Source: an uncultured Bacilli bacterium (lineage in GTDB: Bacteria; Bacillota_I; Bacilli_A; RF39; UBA660). From it: a DNA stretch of 35,074 bases. Of this stretch, positions 23,136 to 32,263 are shown in pieces. The notes beneath the pieces were generated by a model. It was not told the origin of the DNA and did no database searches. It was given only the letters and a program-made list of their open reading frames with translations. A program made the translations under genes and the position numbers. The stretch's first letter is position 1, and the number at the start of each line of letters is the position of its first letter. The stretch is from assembly GCA_910586425.1 (NCBI GenBank), contig CAJUHL010000002.1, positions 1-35,074 on the forward strand, written 5' to 3'.

Positions 23136-26100
23136 TGGATGTGAATAACTTTGAAGGGTTAAGAATCGCCATTGCTTCTCCTGAAAAAATCAGAGAGTGG
23201 TCTCGTGGAGAAGTAAAAAAAGCAGAAACCATCAATTATCGTACTTTAAAACCAGAACGAGATGGATTATTCTGTGAAAAAATATTTGGACCAACCAAAG
23301 ATTACGAATGCTCTTGTGGAAAATATAAGAGACTTCGTTATAAAAATATTGTGTGTGATCGTTGTGGTGTTGAGGTAACACGTGCGAAAGTACGTCGTGA
23401 ACGTATGGGGCATATCGAACTTGCAACACCAGTATCCCACATCTGGTTCTTTAAAGGTATTCCATCTCGTATGGGGCTCGTTTTAGATATGTCACCAAGA
23501 GATTTGGAAGAAGTATTATACTTTGTTTCCTATGTGGTACTAGATCCAGGAGCTGCACCTTTAGAGAAAAAACAAACCATTAGTGATAAAGAATACCGTG
23601 CTTATTATGAAAAATATGGAAATACTTTCCGTGTTGGAATGGGTGCGGAAGCCATTAAGGAATTGTTAGAGCAAGTGGATCTTGAAAAAGAAGTAGCTGC
23701 GATTAAAGCAGAGATTGAAGAAATTAAGGATTCTGCAAGTCAAAAACGTGTTCGTTTGATTAAGCGTTTGGATGTCCTCGATGCCTTTTTGGAATCTGGA
23801 AACAAACCAGAATGGATGGTCATGGATGCACTTCCTGTTATTCCACCAGAATTAAGACCAATGATTCAATTGGATGGTGGAAGATTTGCAACTTCAGATT
23901 TAAATGATTTATATAGACGTGTGATTAACCGTAATAACCGTTTAAAGAAATTAATGGAATTGGGTGCACCTTCTATCATTATTCAAAATGAAAAACGTAT
24001 GTTACAAGAAGCCGTGGATGCCTTATTTGACAATGGTAGACGTGGACGTAACATCACAGGTGCTGGAAATCGTCCATTGAAATCTTTATCTAGTATGTTA
24101 AAAGGAAAACAAGGACGTTTCCGTCAAAACTTACTTGGAAAACGTGTGGATTATTCTGGACGTTCCGTTATCGTCGTAGGACCAACCCTAAAAATGTATG
24201 AATGTGGGATTCCAAAAGAAATGGCTTTGGAATTATTCAAACCACATGTAATTAATGGATTAGTCACAAAAGAAATTGCGTCAAATATCAAAGCAGCAAA
24301 ACGTATGATTGAAAATCAAGATGAGCGTGTGTGGGATATTGTTGAAGAAAAAATCAAAGAACATCCTGTTATGTTAAACCGTGCACCAACTTTGCATAGA
24401 CTTGGTATTCAAGCATTTGAACCAAAATTAATTGGTGGTAGAGCGATTCGTCTGCATCCACTAGTATGTACTGCGTTCAATGCTGATTTCGATGGCGACC
24501 AAATGGCAGTCCATGTGCCAATTGGAACAGAAGCCCAAACGGAAGCAAGAGTTTTAATGTTAGGTGCGAATAATATCCTTTCTCCAAAAGATGGAAAACC
24601 AATTGTTACACCAGGACAAGATATGGTTTTGGGTAACTATTATCTAACCATTGAAAAAGCAGGTCTTGAAGGAGAAGGAAGGGTATTTAAAAATACCAAT
24701 GAGGCTTTGATGGCGTATGAAAGAAGAGAAATTACATTACATACGCGTATTGCATTGCCAATTAGAGGATTTAAGTACAAATTGTTCCCAGATAGTTATA
24801 TGAATCAGTATTTAGTGACCACACCTGGTAAAATTATTTTCAATGAAATTTTCCCAGATACTTTCCAATATATCAATGAGGGAACAGAAGAAAATATTGA
24901 AGGAATTACACCTAAAAAATATTTATTGGAATCTGGCAGCAATATTCCAGCATCCATTGCGGCTATGCCACTTGTAAAACCATTTAACAAGGGTGTGTTT
25001 GGTAAATTGATTGCCCAGATTTATAAACGTTATCAAACAACAGAAACATCAATTATGTTGGATAAATTAAAAGATTTGGGATTCAAATATTCTACTTTAT
25101 CTGGAATTTCTATTTCCATTGATGATATTAAGGAAAGTGAAAAGAAAGATGAAATTGTAGCGAAGAGTCAAGAAATGGTAGATCAGGTCAATAAGCAATT
25201 CAAACGTGGTCTGATTACTGATGAGGAACGTTATAGTAAGGTTATTGAAATTTGGTCAAATGCCAAATCTGAAGTTTCAAAAGATTTAGAGGAATGGGTC
25301 AAGAATAATAAGGAAAATTCAGTTGCTATGATGATTGATTCTAAAGCACGTGGAGATATCGGTTCTTTGACACAGTTAGTGGGTATGAGAGGGCTCTTCA
25401 ATAAACCAAATGGTAAATCAGAAGAAATCCCAGTATTATCTAACTTTAGTGAAGGTGTAACCATTAGTGAATTCTTCTTATCTACCCATGGTGCTCGTAA
25501 AGGAGCTGTAGATACGGCTTTAAAAACAGCAGATGCTGGATACTTAACAAGACGTTTGGTTGATGTTGCGCAAGATATTATCGTTAAAGAGAACGATTGT
25601 GGAACAGAACAAGGTGTTGTAGTAGAAGCATTCTATAATACAGATGGAACTTTAATTGAGTCTTTAGCGGACCGTATTATTGGTCGTTATACCAATAAGA
25701 AGGTTATTCATCCTGAAACCAAAGAGGTTATTGCGGAACGTAATACTTATATTACAGAACAACTAGCGGATAAGATTATTAATGCAGGGATTACTAAAGT
25801 ACCAATTCGTACTGTACTTACTTGTAAGAATGATCATGGCGTATGTCGTTACTGTTATGGTCGTAATTTAGCAACTGGTCAAATCGTTGAGATTGGAGAA
25901 GCGGTAGGTATTATGGCAGCACAATCTATCGGTGAACCAGGTACGCAGTTAACCATGCGTAACTTCAACACTGGTGGAGTTGCAGGTGGAGACGATATTA
26001 CACAAGGTCTTCCTCGTGTACAGGAACTATTTGAAGCACGTAATCCAAAAGGAAAAGCAACCATTTCAGAAATCAATGGTGTGGTAAGCGAAATTGAAGA

Positions 26101-26770
26101 AGAAAATGGTAAGTTTGTTATTTCTGTTCAAAATGATGTAGAAACGAAGAAACATACCTCTAACTACGGTGCAAAATTAGCAGTAGAGAAGGGTGAAGAA
26201 GTTGTATCAGGACAACGTTTGACTCATGGTGCAATTAGTCCAAAAGAGTTACTTGTTGTAACAGATCCAATTACAGTACAACAATACATTTTATTGGAAA
26301 TTCAAAAAGTTTACCGTTCTCAAGGTGTTGACGTAAGTGATAAGCACGTTGAGGTTATGGCAAAACGTATGATTTCTCGTATTAAAATTGTAAATTCTGG
26401 TGATTCTTTATTCTTACCAGGAACAATGGTTAATATCAATGAATTTACAGAAATCAATAAGAATTTGATATTGGAAGGAAAACGACCAGCTACTGGTAGA
26501 CCAGTATTACTTGGTATTACCAAAGCATCGTTAGAGACAGATTCCTTCTTATCAGCAGCCTCTTTCCAAGAAACAACACGTATCTTAACAGATGCTGCAA
26601 TTCATGGTAGAGTAGACCATTTGAATGGATTAAAGGAAAATGTTATTATTGGTAAGTTGATTCCTGCTGGTACAGGTGCCAAAGAGTATCGTGATGTAGA
26701 TTACGAATTAGAAGTACCTTATATCAAGGATGAACCATTAGAGGCATTGGAACAAGAATTTATGGATTAA
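23135..26770 (+). CDS. rpoC: RNA polymerase subunit beta'
   Basis: 1211 residues. N-terminal zinc finger [20 protein letters not shown] (about 57-76), the active-site loop [12 protein letters not shown] (about 448-460) whose three Asp bind catalytic Mg, the trigger-loop and bridge-helix region ([26 protein letters not shown]), and a second zinc site ([15 protein letters not shown]). Start overlaps the rpoB stop, so the two large subunits are translationally coupled. A strong terminator follows, closing the cluster. Confidence 0.98.
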   Translation: MDVNNFEGLRIAIASPEKIREWSRGEVKKAETINYRTLKPERDGLFCEKIFGPTKDYECSCGKYKRLRYKNIVCDRCGVEVTRAKVRRERMGHIELATPVSHIWFFKGIPSRMGLVLDMSPRDLEEVLYFVSYVVLDPGAAPLEKKQTISDKEYRAYYEKYGNTFRVGMGAEAIKELLEQVDLEKEVAAIKAEIEEIKDSASQKRVRLIKRLDVLDAFLESGNKPEWMVMDALPVIPPELRPMIQLDGGRFATSDLNDLYRRVINRNNRLKKLMELGAPSIIIQNEKRMLQEAVDALFDNGRRGRNITGAGNRPLKSLSSMLKGKQGRFRQNLLGKRVDYSGRSVIVVGPTLKMYECGIPKEMALELFKPHVINGLVTKEIASNIKAAKRMIENQDERVWDIVEEKIKEHPVMLNRAPTLHRLGIQAFEPKLIGGRAIRLHPLVCTAFNADFDGDQMAVHVPIGTEAQTEARVLMLGANNILSPKDGKPIVTPGQDMVLGNYYLTIEKAGLEGEGRVFKNTNEALMAYERREITLHTRIALPIRGFKYKLFPDSYMNQYLVTTPGKIIFNEIFPDTFQYINEGTEENIEGITPKKYLLESGSNIPASIAAMPLVKPFNKGVFGKLIAQIYKRYQTTETSIMLDKLKDLGFKYSTLSGISISIDDIKESEKKDEIVAKSQEMVDQVNKQFKRGLITDEERYSKVIEIWSNAKSEVSKDLEEWVKNNKENSVAMMIDSKARGDIGSLTQLVGMRGLFNKPNGKSEEIPVLSNFSEGVTISEFFLSTHGARKGAVDTALKTADAGYLTRRLVDVAQDIIVKENDCGTEQGVVVEAFYNTDGTLIESLADRIIGRYTNKKVIHPETKEVIAERNTYITEQLADKIINAGITKVPIRTVLTCKNDHGVCRYCYGRNLATGQIVEIGEAVGIMAAQSIGEPGTQLTMRNFNTGGVAGGDDITQGLPRVQELFEARNPKGKATISEINGVVSEIEEENGKFVISVQNDVETKKHTSNYGAKLAVEKGEEVVSGQRLTHGAISPKELLVVTDPITVQQYILLEIQKVYRSQGVDVSDKHVEVMAKRMISRIKIVNSGDSLFLPGTMVNINEFTEINKNLILEGKRPATGRPVLLGITKASLETDSFLSAASFQETTRILTDAAIHGRVDHLNGLKENVIIGKLIPAGTGAKEYRDVDYELEVPYIKDEPLEALEQEFMD

Positions 26771-26773
26771 CCC

Positions 26774-26805
26774 AAAGAACGGCTTTTAAAAACCGTTCTT
26801 TTTTT
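26774..26805 (+). terminator. rpoBC terminator
   Basis: AAAGAACGG (26774-26782) pairs with CCGTTCTTT (26793-26801), followed by a T-run. Confidence 0.95.
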
Positions 26806-26894
26806 GTAATTATATTAATAAACAAAATTAACTGCACAACCATTATGCACTTTCAAATTTATCTTACAAGAAAATGACAGTCATATTAATTCAA

Positions 26895-26912
26895 TTGTCA
26901 TTATATTGACAA
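26895..26912. promoter_or_regulatory. Inverted repeat over the -35, candidate operator
   Basis: TTGTCA-TTATAT-TGACAA; the right half is the -35 of the Nudix-regulator promoter. Position suggests autoregulation. Confidence 0.5.
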
Positions 26913-26934
26913 ATTGTGTATAAAATACTATAAT
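26906..26934 (+). promoter_or_regulatory. Promoter of Nudix-type regulator
   Basis: TTGACA (26906-26911), 17-bp spacer, TATAAT (26929-26934). Confidence 0.85.
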
Positions 26935-26959
26935 GAAAAATATAAAGGTAGTGAAGTAT

Positions 26960-27625
26960 ATGAATATAGATAAGAGATATATTAATCAAATTGAAGTTAT
27001 GATTAGTATGTTTACCATTAAGGATGGAAAATTAAAGGTATTGTTATTTCGACGTGATGAAGATCCTTTCAAAGGATATTGGATGTTACCAAGTAATTTG
27101 CTTATGACAAATGAAACATTAGAAGAATGTGCTGAAGCAACGATTGATGAATTTGTAGGATTAGAAGAAGTGTATTTGGAACAATGCCATTTATTTAGTC
27201 AGGTAGATCGGTTACCAAATGATCGTATCCTCGCTAGTTCTTTTATCTCATTAATTGATAGTAAGTCAATTGAATTGAAACGTAAAAAAAGATCTTTTCA
27301 TAGCGAATGGTTTTCAATCGATTCTATTCCCAAAATGGTATATGATTATGCAGCTATTGTAGAGAATGCAATCGAATTTTTAAGACATAGAATGCTAAAT
27401 ATATCTATGTTAAAGAATCTATATCCAAGTGATTTTACTTTACCAGAATTACAAGTATTGTATGAACAAGTTCTTGGAAAAGAATTGGATCGTAGAAATT
27501 TCCGAAAGAAGTTTGTGAATTTAGATTTAATAGAAGATACGGGTTATCAAACAGGTGGACATAATGGTAGGCCAGCGAAACTGTATCGTTTTAAAGAGCA
27601 TATAGAAGACAAAATACTATTTTAA
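26960..27625 (+). CDS. NrtR-like transcriptional regulator (degenerate Nudix domain plus winged helix)
   Basis: ATG 26960 is chosen because the earlier in-frame ATG at 26933 overlaps the -10 box. 221 residues. The N-terminal Nudix fold contains RRDEDPFKGYWMLPSNLL, but the Nudix box is broken: where the enzyme needs REXXEE it has ATIDEF, so hydrolysis is unlikely. The C-terminal winged helix (LQVLYEQVLGKELDRRNFRKKFVNLDLIEDTG) and HNGRPAKLYRF are typical of NrtR-family regulators, which use the Nudix domain to sense ADP-ribose-like or NAD-related ligands. No NAD genes are adjacent. It probably represses its own promoter through the repeat at 26895-26912. Confidence 0.8.
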   Translation: MNIDKRYINQIEVMISMFTIKDGKLKVLLFRRDEDPFKGYWMLPSNLLMTNETLEECAEATIDEFVGLEEVYLEQCHLFSQVDRLPNDRILASSFISLIDSKSIELKRKKRSFHSEWFSIDSIPKMVYDYAAIVENAIEFLRHRMLNISMLKNLYPSDFTLPELQVLYEQVLGKELDRRNFRKKFVNLDLIEDTGYQTGGHNGRPAKLYRFKEHIEDKILF

Positions 27626-27637
27626 GTGGGTGATTGA

Positions 27638-28093
27638 ATGAAACATGGTTTTGGTTTACTTGCAATGTTAGGTTTTTGTTGTTTTTTAGGGCTTTGTCTT
27701 TTGACTTCTACTTTTTATTTTCATCAACTTACAGGTGAAAAGATAAATTTTACAATATTTAAAGAGAATTCTACCACGAATTCTTATCGAATGAAAAATG
27801 ATTATAGTGGGGTGTCGAATCTGTATGTATCTTATCAGGAATACCGCAATTTAGAATTGCAGTTGAAGCAAGCAGCCGAATTGTATGTAAAAAATAATTC
27901 TATGTTAAAATGGCATAAGGTTATTATTACATTAGGGACATTGTACCAACAAAAAATCATAGATACGCTCTATGATTCCAATGGACATTCTTGTCACGGA
28001 TATGTGGTATATGATTCTACTTCGAATCAATTCATTCCTTATTTGCGCTGTGGTAGTTATAGGAGTGCAGATTATATCAATCGTTTGGAATAA
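27638..28093 (+). CDS. Pilin-like membrane-anchored protein without Glu5
   Basis: 151 residues. N-terminus KHGFGLLAMLGFCCFLGLCLLTS resembles a prepilin leader (G|F), but position 5 is Ala instead of Glu, as in tip minor pseudopilins of the GspK/ComGG kind. The soluble part contains AAELYVKNN..., a short-loop beta region and two Cys (HSCHGYVVYD, YLRCGSYRS) in the spacing common in Gram-positive pseudopilins. The gene starts 12 bp after the Nudix regulator, so it may be co-transcribed. Its last 17 bp overlap the 3' end of the convergent gene. Could also be a simple membrane-anchored protein. Confidence 0.6.
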   Translation: MKHGFGLLAMLGFCCFLGLCLLTSTFYFHQLTGEKINFTIFKENSTTNSYRMKNDYSGVSNLYVSYQEYRNLELQLKQAAELYVKNNSMLKWHKVIITLGTLYQQKIIDTLYDSNGHSCHGYVVYDSTSNQFIPYLRCGSYRSADYINRLE

Positions 28094-28982
28094 GCGATTT
28101 TTTCTTTTGAAATGCCCATAAATCAAGTTGCCCATCTATTTGCTCTTCCTTTTTTGCATTCTGTTGTTGTGAAGCTATGGTTTCGGACCATAGGCTCCTG
28201 CACCATGATATATTTTCACACCATAAATTACAAATGACGTTAGCATAACCAGATTCATTAGAATGGTCCTGTTCCCATTTCGAAAACAAATTTTGTAGCA
28301 TTTTGATCATCGTAATATTTAGGTTTTGTTTGATTATTTGATTGTATTTTTCATTGATAGAACGGTTTCTGTGATAAATTGCTTTTTCCATTCTAGTTTC
28401 TCTAGAAACTGGGATTTTATTTCCCCTAGCAAAACAACATTGTGAATAACTTTCTAATTCTGGGATTGTTTCTTCTATTAATTCATATCCAAGAAGATAC
28501 CGATAATTTTGCGTTTTGGCATTTAATAATTGATTAAATTCTATTGTTGTAGGATGGATATTACAAGCAAATTGTTTGATTAAAGTAGTAATACATTGCT
28601 TGATTTGAAGGGATGCAATTTTAGAAATGTTGTCTTTTATTTCTGCAATTAAGGTCAGTGTTAAATTTAAATTGTGCAAGGTAATTTTTGTGATTTTCCC
28701 TTTATTTTGAACTATAATGTAAATTGTCTCTTCTAAAGTTTCTAATTGTTCTAGGGTGGAAAAAATAGACATTTCATTTTGTTGTATTAGATGATATTGA
28801 AAATCACGGATTATGATTTTTTCTGATTTTAAATGAGATATTGTTTTTTGTGTTTCAAATTTCATTTTTATCAATTGGTCAATTGTTTCGAAATTTTCTA
28901 AATTAATATATTGTTTTAATAAACCGATTGTTTCTTTTTCACATAATTGTTTGATCGCATCAATTATTGTATATTTATCCAT
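28077..28982 (-). CDS. Unknown 301-residue helical protein
   Basis: Not recognised. Predominantly alpha-helical, with LKSEKIIIRDFQYHLIQQNEM and leucine-rich helical repeats in the first 150 residues, then a Cys-containing segment (SYSQCCFARGNKIPVSRETRMEKA) and a Trp/Cys-rich C-terminal part (NVICNLWCENISWCRSLWSE). No membrane helix. AAGGTGA precedes the ATG and a promoter lies at 29001-29029. It is the last gene before the second accessory zone. Confidence 0.75.
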   Translation of the reverse strand: MDKYTIIDAIKQLCEKETIGLLKQYINLENFETIDQLIKMKFETQKTISHLKSEKIIIRDFQYHLIQQNEMSIFSTLEQLETLEETIYIIVQNKGKITKITLHNLNLTLTLIAEIKDNISKIASLQIKQCITTLIKQFACNIHPTTIEFNQLLNAKTQNYRYLLGYELIEETIPELESYSQCCFARGNKIPVSRETRMEKAIYHRNRSINEKYNQIIKQNLNITMIKMLQNLFSKWEQDHSNESGYANVICNLWCENISWCRSLWSETIASQQQNAKKEEQIDGQLDLWAFQKKKSLIPND

Positions 28983-29000
28983 ATAATCACCTTGTGCTCT

Positions 29001-29029
29001 ATTATATAATAAAAAAGAGCAAATGAAAA
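29001..29029 (-). promoter_or_regulatory. Promoter of the 301-residue gene
   Basis: Minus strand TTTTCA (29029-29024), 17-bp spacer, TATAAT (29006-29001). Confidence 0.6.
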
Positions 29030-29298
29030 GAAAAAACTTTGTAAAAGAATTTCAGCCTGCTGACAAATGTGTTTAACGGTCTTTTCATAAGCAAATAAAT
29101 TTGATACAATAAATATGCGAGTGATAATCTATTCTCAGTCTGGCCTAGTCGTTTGACTAGGTGTTTTTTTGTGGATAAAATTGTTCTATAAAAAAGGAAA
29201 TTTAAAATAATAAAAGTATAATATAAGTAGATAGGCATAAAATAAAATGTATTGACAATTGAGTGTATTGACAATTAATGTAAACTTTGCTAGTATAG
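29030..29298. other. Intergenic region at core/accessory border
   Basis: No gene seen. It holds a rho-independent hairpin (29144-29169) and a direct repeat of TGTATTGACAATT at 29248-29260 and 29264-29276, spaced 16 bp, upstream of the toxin promoter and possibly an operator. Confidence 0.5.
29144..29169 (+). terminator. Orphan terminator
   Basis: CCTAGTC-GTTT-GACTAGG (29144-29161) then TG and seven T. No gene ends here on the + strand; a short transcript from a weak TACAAT box (29105-29110) would be about 50 nt. Confidence 0.75.
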
Positions 29299-29329
29299 TT
29301 GACACATATAGGAATATTTATGCTATAAT
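29299..29329 (+). promoter_or_regulatory. Promoter of toxin-antitoxin-like pair
   Basis: TTGACA (29299-29304), 19-bp spacer, TGCTATAAT extended -10 (TATAAT 29324-29329). Confidence 0.65.
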
Positions 29330-29366
29330 TTAGACAATAGAAGAATTGTTTTTGGAGAGGTGATAA

Positions 29367-29529
29367 AATGGAAACACAAGTAAAATTACCAAAGAGTTTT
29401 TTTGAAAAGGTTAGACCAGAAGCACCAAAGGATTCATTGAAGAGTGTATTACCATTTAAATTTACTAATGACAAAGAAGTAAAAAAAGGAAAATACAAAA
29501 ACAAAACAATTATAAAATTAGTTAAATAA
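29367..29529 (+). pseudogene. Small partner of MazF-like toxin, frameshifted in a T8 run
   Basis: GGAGAGGTGATAAA leads to ATG 29367. The frame reads METQVKLPKSFF and then stops (TGA) because of eight T at 29396-29403. Removing one T restores a 53-residue basic protein continuing EKVRPEAPKDSLKSVLPFKF and ending IIKLVK at TAA 29527-29529, 12 bp before the next gene. The good start site and sensible downstream frame show that this was, or by slippage still is, a real gene. Its size and position suit an antitoxin. The shift may be a sequencing error, a phase-variable tract or decay. Confidence 0.6.
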
Positions 29530-29541
29530 AAGGAGATTTAT

Positions 29542-29979
29542 ATGTGCAAAATAGGGGATATTATTGGTGTTCCTAAATTTATAGGGCAAGATGGTCAAGA
29601 AGTACCGTTTCATTATTTTGTAGTAGTATCAGATGAAAAAGGAAAAATATGTGGATTTAATTTTGATGTTGTAGGAACTGTAATGTCCAGTTTCAAAGAT
29701 GAAAAACAAAGGCAACGGAAGTTACAGCACAAGGGGAACATTGAAATAAAAGAAACAGAATTTTCTTTGAGTGATAGAAATAAAAAAGATGGTTTTATTA
29801 AAGGCGATCAATTATTTTATTTTGACAAAAGTAAAACTAATTATTTTGTGGTTGGACAAGTTGATGGGGATGTTTTACTTAATTTACTAGAGCGAATATC
29901 ATCTTTAGATGAACAAAATAAACTAACTGTGAATATTAGTAATGTAATTGAAAAAATAGAAGAAACTATCGGTAACTAA
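29542..29979 (+). CDS. MazF/PemK-like toxin family protein
   Basis: 145 residues. GDIIGVPKFIGQDGQEVPFHYFVVVSDEKGKICGF opens an SH3-like barrel as in the PemK/CcdB superfamily, followed by GTVMSSFKDEKQR, GFIKGDQLFYFDKSKTNYFVVGQVD (the family's second conserved region) and a helical C-terminus. MazF/PemK proteins are usually sequence-specific endoribonucleases neutralised by a small antitoxin encoded just upstream, which matches the frameshifted 53-residue ORF 12 bp away. AAAGGAG precedes the ATG. Cleavage specificity and activity are unknown; the family call is from recalled motifs. Confidence 0.7.
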   Translation: MCKIGDIIGVPKFIGQDGQEVPFHYFVVVSDEKGKICGFNFDVVGTVMSSFKDEKQRQRKLQHKGNIEIKETEFSLSDRNKKDGFIKGDQLFYFDKSKTNYFVVGQVDGDVLLNLLERISSLDEQNKLTVNISNVIEKIEETIGN

Positions 29980-30030
29980 AGTGGATAGCATCATGAAGTT
30001 ATAAACGAGGGATGTATAAGTCTATCCGTT

Positions 30031-30059
30031 AGAGAAACTCTCTACGGTTTCTCTTTTTT
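30031..30059 (+). terminator. Terminator after toxin-like gene
   Basis: AGAGAAAC (30031-30038) pairs with GTTTCTCT (30047-30054), followed by T6. Confidence 0.85.
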
Positions 30060-30063
30060 GTTT

Positions 30064-30240
30064 CTAACTTTCTCGTAACAATTCAAAAAAACGTTCTGAA
30101 TACTCTTGCTGCATTTCAATCGCTTTTATAAACCATGTTTTAGTCTCATCAATATTAAATTTTGAATGTGCTATTCTGCATTGTCTTACTAAATCTTTAT
30201 AACATCTAATACATTTTTTACATAATTCTATGATATTCAT
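30064..30240 (-). CDS. Hypothetical 58-residue protein
   Basis: Likely start ATG 30240 (MNIIELCKKCIRCYKDLV), with a weak AGGTA upstream; the frame extends 12 codons further to a TTG. Helical and basic, with CKKCIRC (Cys spaced 2 and 2) and EMQQEYSERFFELL at the end. Family not recognised. Convergent with the toxin unit, sharing its terminator region. Confidence 0.45.
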   Translation of the reverse strand: MNIIELCKKCIRCYKDLVRQCRIAHSKFNIDETKTWFIKAIEMQQEYSERFFELLRES

Positions 30241-30361
30241 GACATTACCTAACATTAGTATGTTATTTATTTTCAAATATATGATATTGATTTATATAGA
30301 TATGTATTGTACCATTAGTAGTTAGCTGTAAGTTGTATGTTGTATAAGAAAGAGGTAAAAG

Positions 30362-30497
30362 ATGTTAACAATTGAAGAAGAGATGAGTTCAATGGTAGAT
30401 GAGTTTGCAATCTCATGAAGAAACAAAAGAACTTATATTTACAGAAGAAATGCTAGATAGAGAATATAGCATTGCTGAAAAATCAATAATTATCTAA
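30362..30497 (+). pseudogene. Small frameshifted ORF
   Basis: AAGAGGTAAAAG precedes ATG 30362: MLTIEEEMSSMVDEFA, then TGA at 30416. A shift near 30409 continues as SHEETKELIFTEEMLDREY to TAA 30495-30497. The two halves together make an acidic protein of about 44 residues. The family is unrecognised; it looks like a decayed small accessory gene next to the integrated element. Confidence 0.5.
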
Positions 30498-30621
30498 TTT
30501 CAAGGCAATCAAAAAGAATATTGTAAATAATTAGTAATGTGCTTAAAACGTAGTGTTTATAAGCCAAATCCATCTTTCAAAATGCCGTGATACGAAATAT
30601 GATACTAAAAATATAGCTTTT

Positions 30622-31707
30622 TTATACCGAAATATTGATTTTCGGCACGCAACTGTCAATAAATTCGGTAATTGATTTTCTTCTTTTCGGAAGCATATGG
30701 GCATAGACTGTACGAACTGTTGAAACTGAATCGCCAATGACTTCTGCGATCGTGGTGTCGTCATATCCTGCGTCGATCAAAAGTGATACGAACGTATGTC
30801 GGAAGTCGTGAGGTGTCATTCGTTTCAATCCGCAAGCGTCCAATGTTTTTTCCAAAATTTCTCTGATTTTATAATCAGGGATTTTTTCTTTGAAACTTTT
30901 TCCGAAGAAAATGTAAGCGTCCGATGTATATGTATCTTCTTTACTGCATTTTTCTTTAAATTCAGTAAGAAGTTTGTTTAATTCTTGGTCGATCGGAACG
31001 ATTCGATAACTATTCTTCGATTTTGTAATTTTATGGATATACAAAGATTTCTTTTTGAAGTCTGTCCATTTGAGATTTTGAAGTTCGGAAATTCTAAGAC
31101 CCGTTGAATAGAAAGTTCTGAAAATCAACTTCATTTTTGTGCCTTCTACAGCATTTACGAAACGGATAAAATCATCGGTTTCTAAAATGACGATTTCTTT
31201 CTTTTTGTCCTCGTGATTGAATTTGACGAATCCAACTTTACTTAGAGGGTGATAGTCAATATCGTATACATCGTTGATATAGGAATAAAGACCGCTGAAT
31301 ACTGCATGAATACCGTTTACGCTCGATTTGCACAATCCTTGATTGATTAGTTTTGTATGAAAATCTACGATTTCTTTTTTCTCAATTTGAAGAACGTTTC
31401 TTTGACCGAACACCGGTTGGATGTGCTTTTTATATTTACTGGTATTTGTAGCAGCTGTCTTTTCTTTCCATCCCGTCAACTTCATGTAATTCAAATAATC
31501 GTTCCATAAGTCATCCAAAATCAATGACATGTTATTGATTTTCCGTACACTGTCTTCGATATTTGCCATTAAAATCCGTTCCATTCTAATGGCATCTTTT
31601 TTTCTTTTAAATCCTCTCCTAACAAGTTTCTTGTATACACCTTTGCGGACGGTATAGGAAGCGGATATATAATATGTGTTTCTCTTTTTGTCGTGGTATA
31701 CTGGCAT
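30622..31707 (-). CDS. int: Tyrosine recombinase/integrase
   Basis: 361 residues. N-terminal AP2-like arm-binding domain (about 1-55; HDKKRNTYYISASYTVRKG), SAM-like core-binding domain (about 65-150), and catalytic domain with Arg in STGLRISELQNLKW, Lys in KITKSKNSYRIVPI, HDFRHTF, and the nucleophile Tyr in VRTVYAHML. The usual second His (LGH) is Asp here (VIGDS). It belongs to the Tn916/phage-type integrases of Bacillota. GGAGAG precedes ATG 31707. Encoded at the left edge of the element, reading outward, as is usual next to an attachment site; the att core could not be identified. Confidence 0.93.
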   Translation of the reverse strand: MPVYHDKKRNTYYISASYTVRKGVYKKLVRRGFKRKKDAIRMERILMANIEDSVRKINNMSLILDDLWNDYLNYMKLTGWKEKTAATNTSKYKKHIQPVFGQRNVLQIEKKEIVDFHTKLINQGLCKSSVNGIHAVFSGLYSYINDVYDIDYHPLSKVGFVKFNHEDKKKEIVILETDDFIRFVNAVEGTKMKLIFRTFYSTGLRISELQNLKWTDFKKKSLYIHKITKSKNSYRIVPIDQELNKLLTEFKEKCSKEDTYTSDAYIFFGKSFKEKIPDYKIREILEKTLDACGLKRMTPHDFRHTFVSLLIDAGYDDTTIAEVIGDSVSTVRTVYAHMLPKRRKSITEFIDSCVPKINISV

Positions 31708-31764
31708 AATATCTCTCCTCTCATTTTTTAATTCAGAAAGATAAATTGCCTTGTTTTTAATGTT

Positions 31765-32100
31765 CTAATTTTTGTTGTCTAAAATGTACTCCTTTACGTT
31801 TTCTAACTGTCGATCATCCAGATCGAGCAGAAGTTCAATCACTTCACTGAAAATACTCGTGTCGTCTTCATCATAAAGAATTTGGTTATTGAGTAGGCTA
31901 TAGGGGATTCCAAAAAAATCTGAGAATTTTTTTATCATATAGCTGGTGAGCGGTACGGTTTTGTTTTGAATCGCAAAAAGCTGTTGTCTAGAAATTTTAA
32001 TTTCTTTTGCAAATTCCCGTCTGGAAATTTGATGCTCTTTGCAATAGCTCTCAATGTATTGTTCAAGAATATCATAATTTGAACACAAACTATTCTTCAC
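31765..32100 (-). CDS. Xre-family HTH repressor
   Basis: GTG 32100 is chosen: AAAGGAG lies about 8 bases upstream, while the GTG at 32109 abuts it. 111 residues. HTH: ISRREFAKEIKISRQQLFAIQNKTVPLTSYMIKKFSDFFGI (about residues 22-62). The acidic C-terminal part (DEDDTSIFSEVIELLLDLDDRQLENVKEYI) is suited to dimerisation. It sits divergent from the element's rightward genes, the position of a CI-type maintenance repressor. The operator-like repeat at 32158-32209 lies over its -35. Confidence 0.88.
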   Translation of the reverse strand: MKNSLCSNYDILEQYIESYCKEHQISRREFAKEIKISRQQLFAIQNKTVPLTSYMIKKFSDFFGIPYSLLNNQILYDEDDTSIFSEVIELLLDLDDRQLENVKEYILDNKN

Positions 32101-32157
32101 TTGATACACTCCTTTCTTAAATGTACTATTCCTATTCTATCATAAAATAATAATGCT

Positions 32158-32209
32158 GGTCTATAAAAACAAGTCGTAAAAATATATTGGTGGCTTGTTT
32201 TTGTAGACC
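32158..32209. promoter_or_regulatory. Inverted pair of 18-bp operator-like motifs
   Basis: GGTCTATAAAAACAAGTC (32158-32175) and, inverted, 32192-32209 (reads GGTCTACAAAAACAAGCC on the minus strand), 16 of 18 matching. They lie between divergent promoters: TAGAAT for the repressor (minus, 32139-32134) and TGCTACTAT for rightward genes (32224-32232). A third copy is at 33227-33244. Confidence 0.7.
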
Positions 32210-32263
32210 ACAGACAAAAAAAGTGCTACTATTTTGAGGTAGAAAGGTAGATGATTATGCAAA

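Noticed and set aside
22903..23235. 110-residue antisense ORF at the rpoB-rpoC border, and similar antisense ORFs in rpoB/rpoC
   Set aside because: They mirror the acidic tail codons of rpoB or conserved polymerase codons; no start signals.
19530..26770. UGA-as-Trp code of Mycoplasma
   Set aside because: rpoB and rpoC use TGG for Trp and have no internal TGA; several genes stop at TGA.
26933..26959. Upstream ATG for the Nudix regulator
   Set aside because: It overlaps the -10 TATAAT, so it cannot be in the transcript from that promoter.
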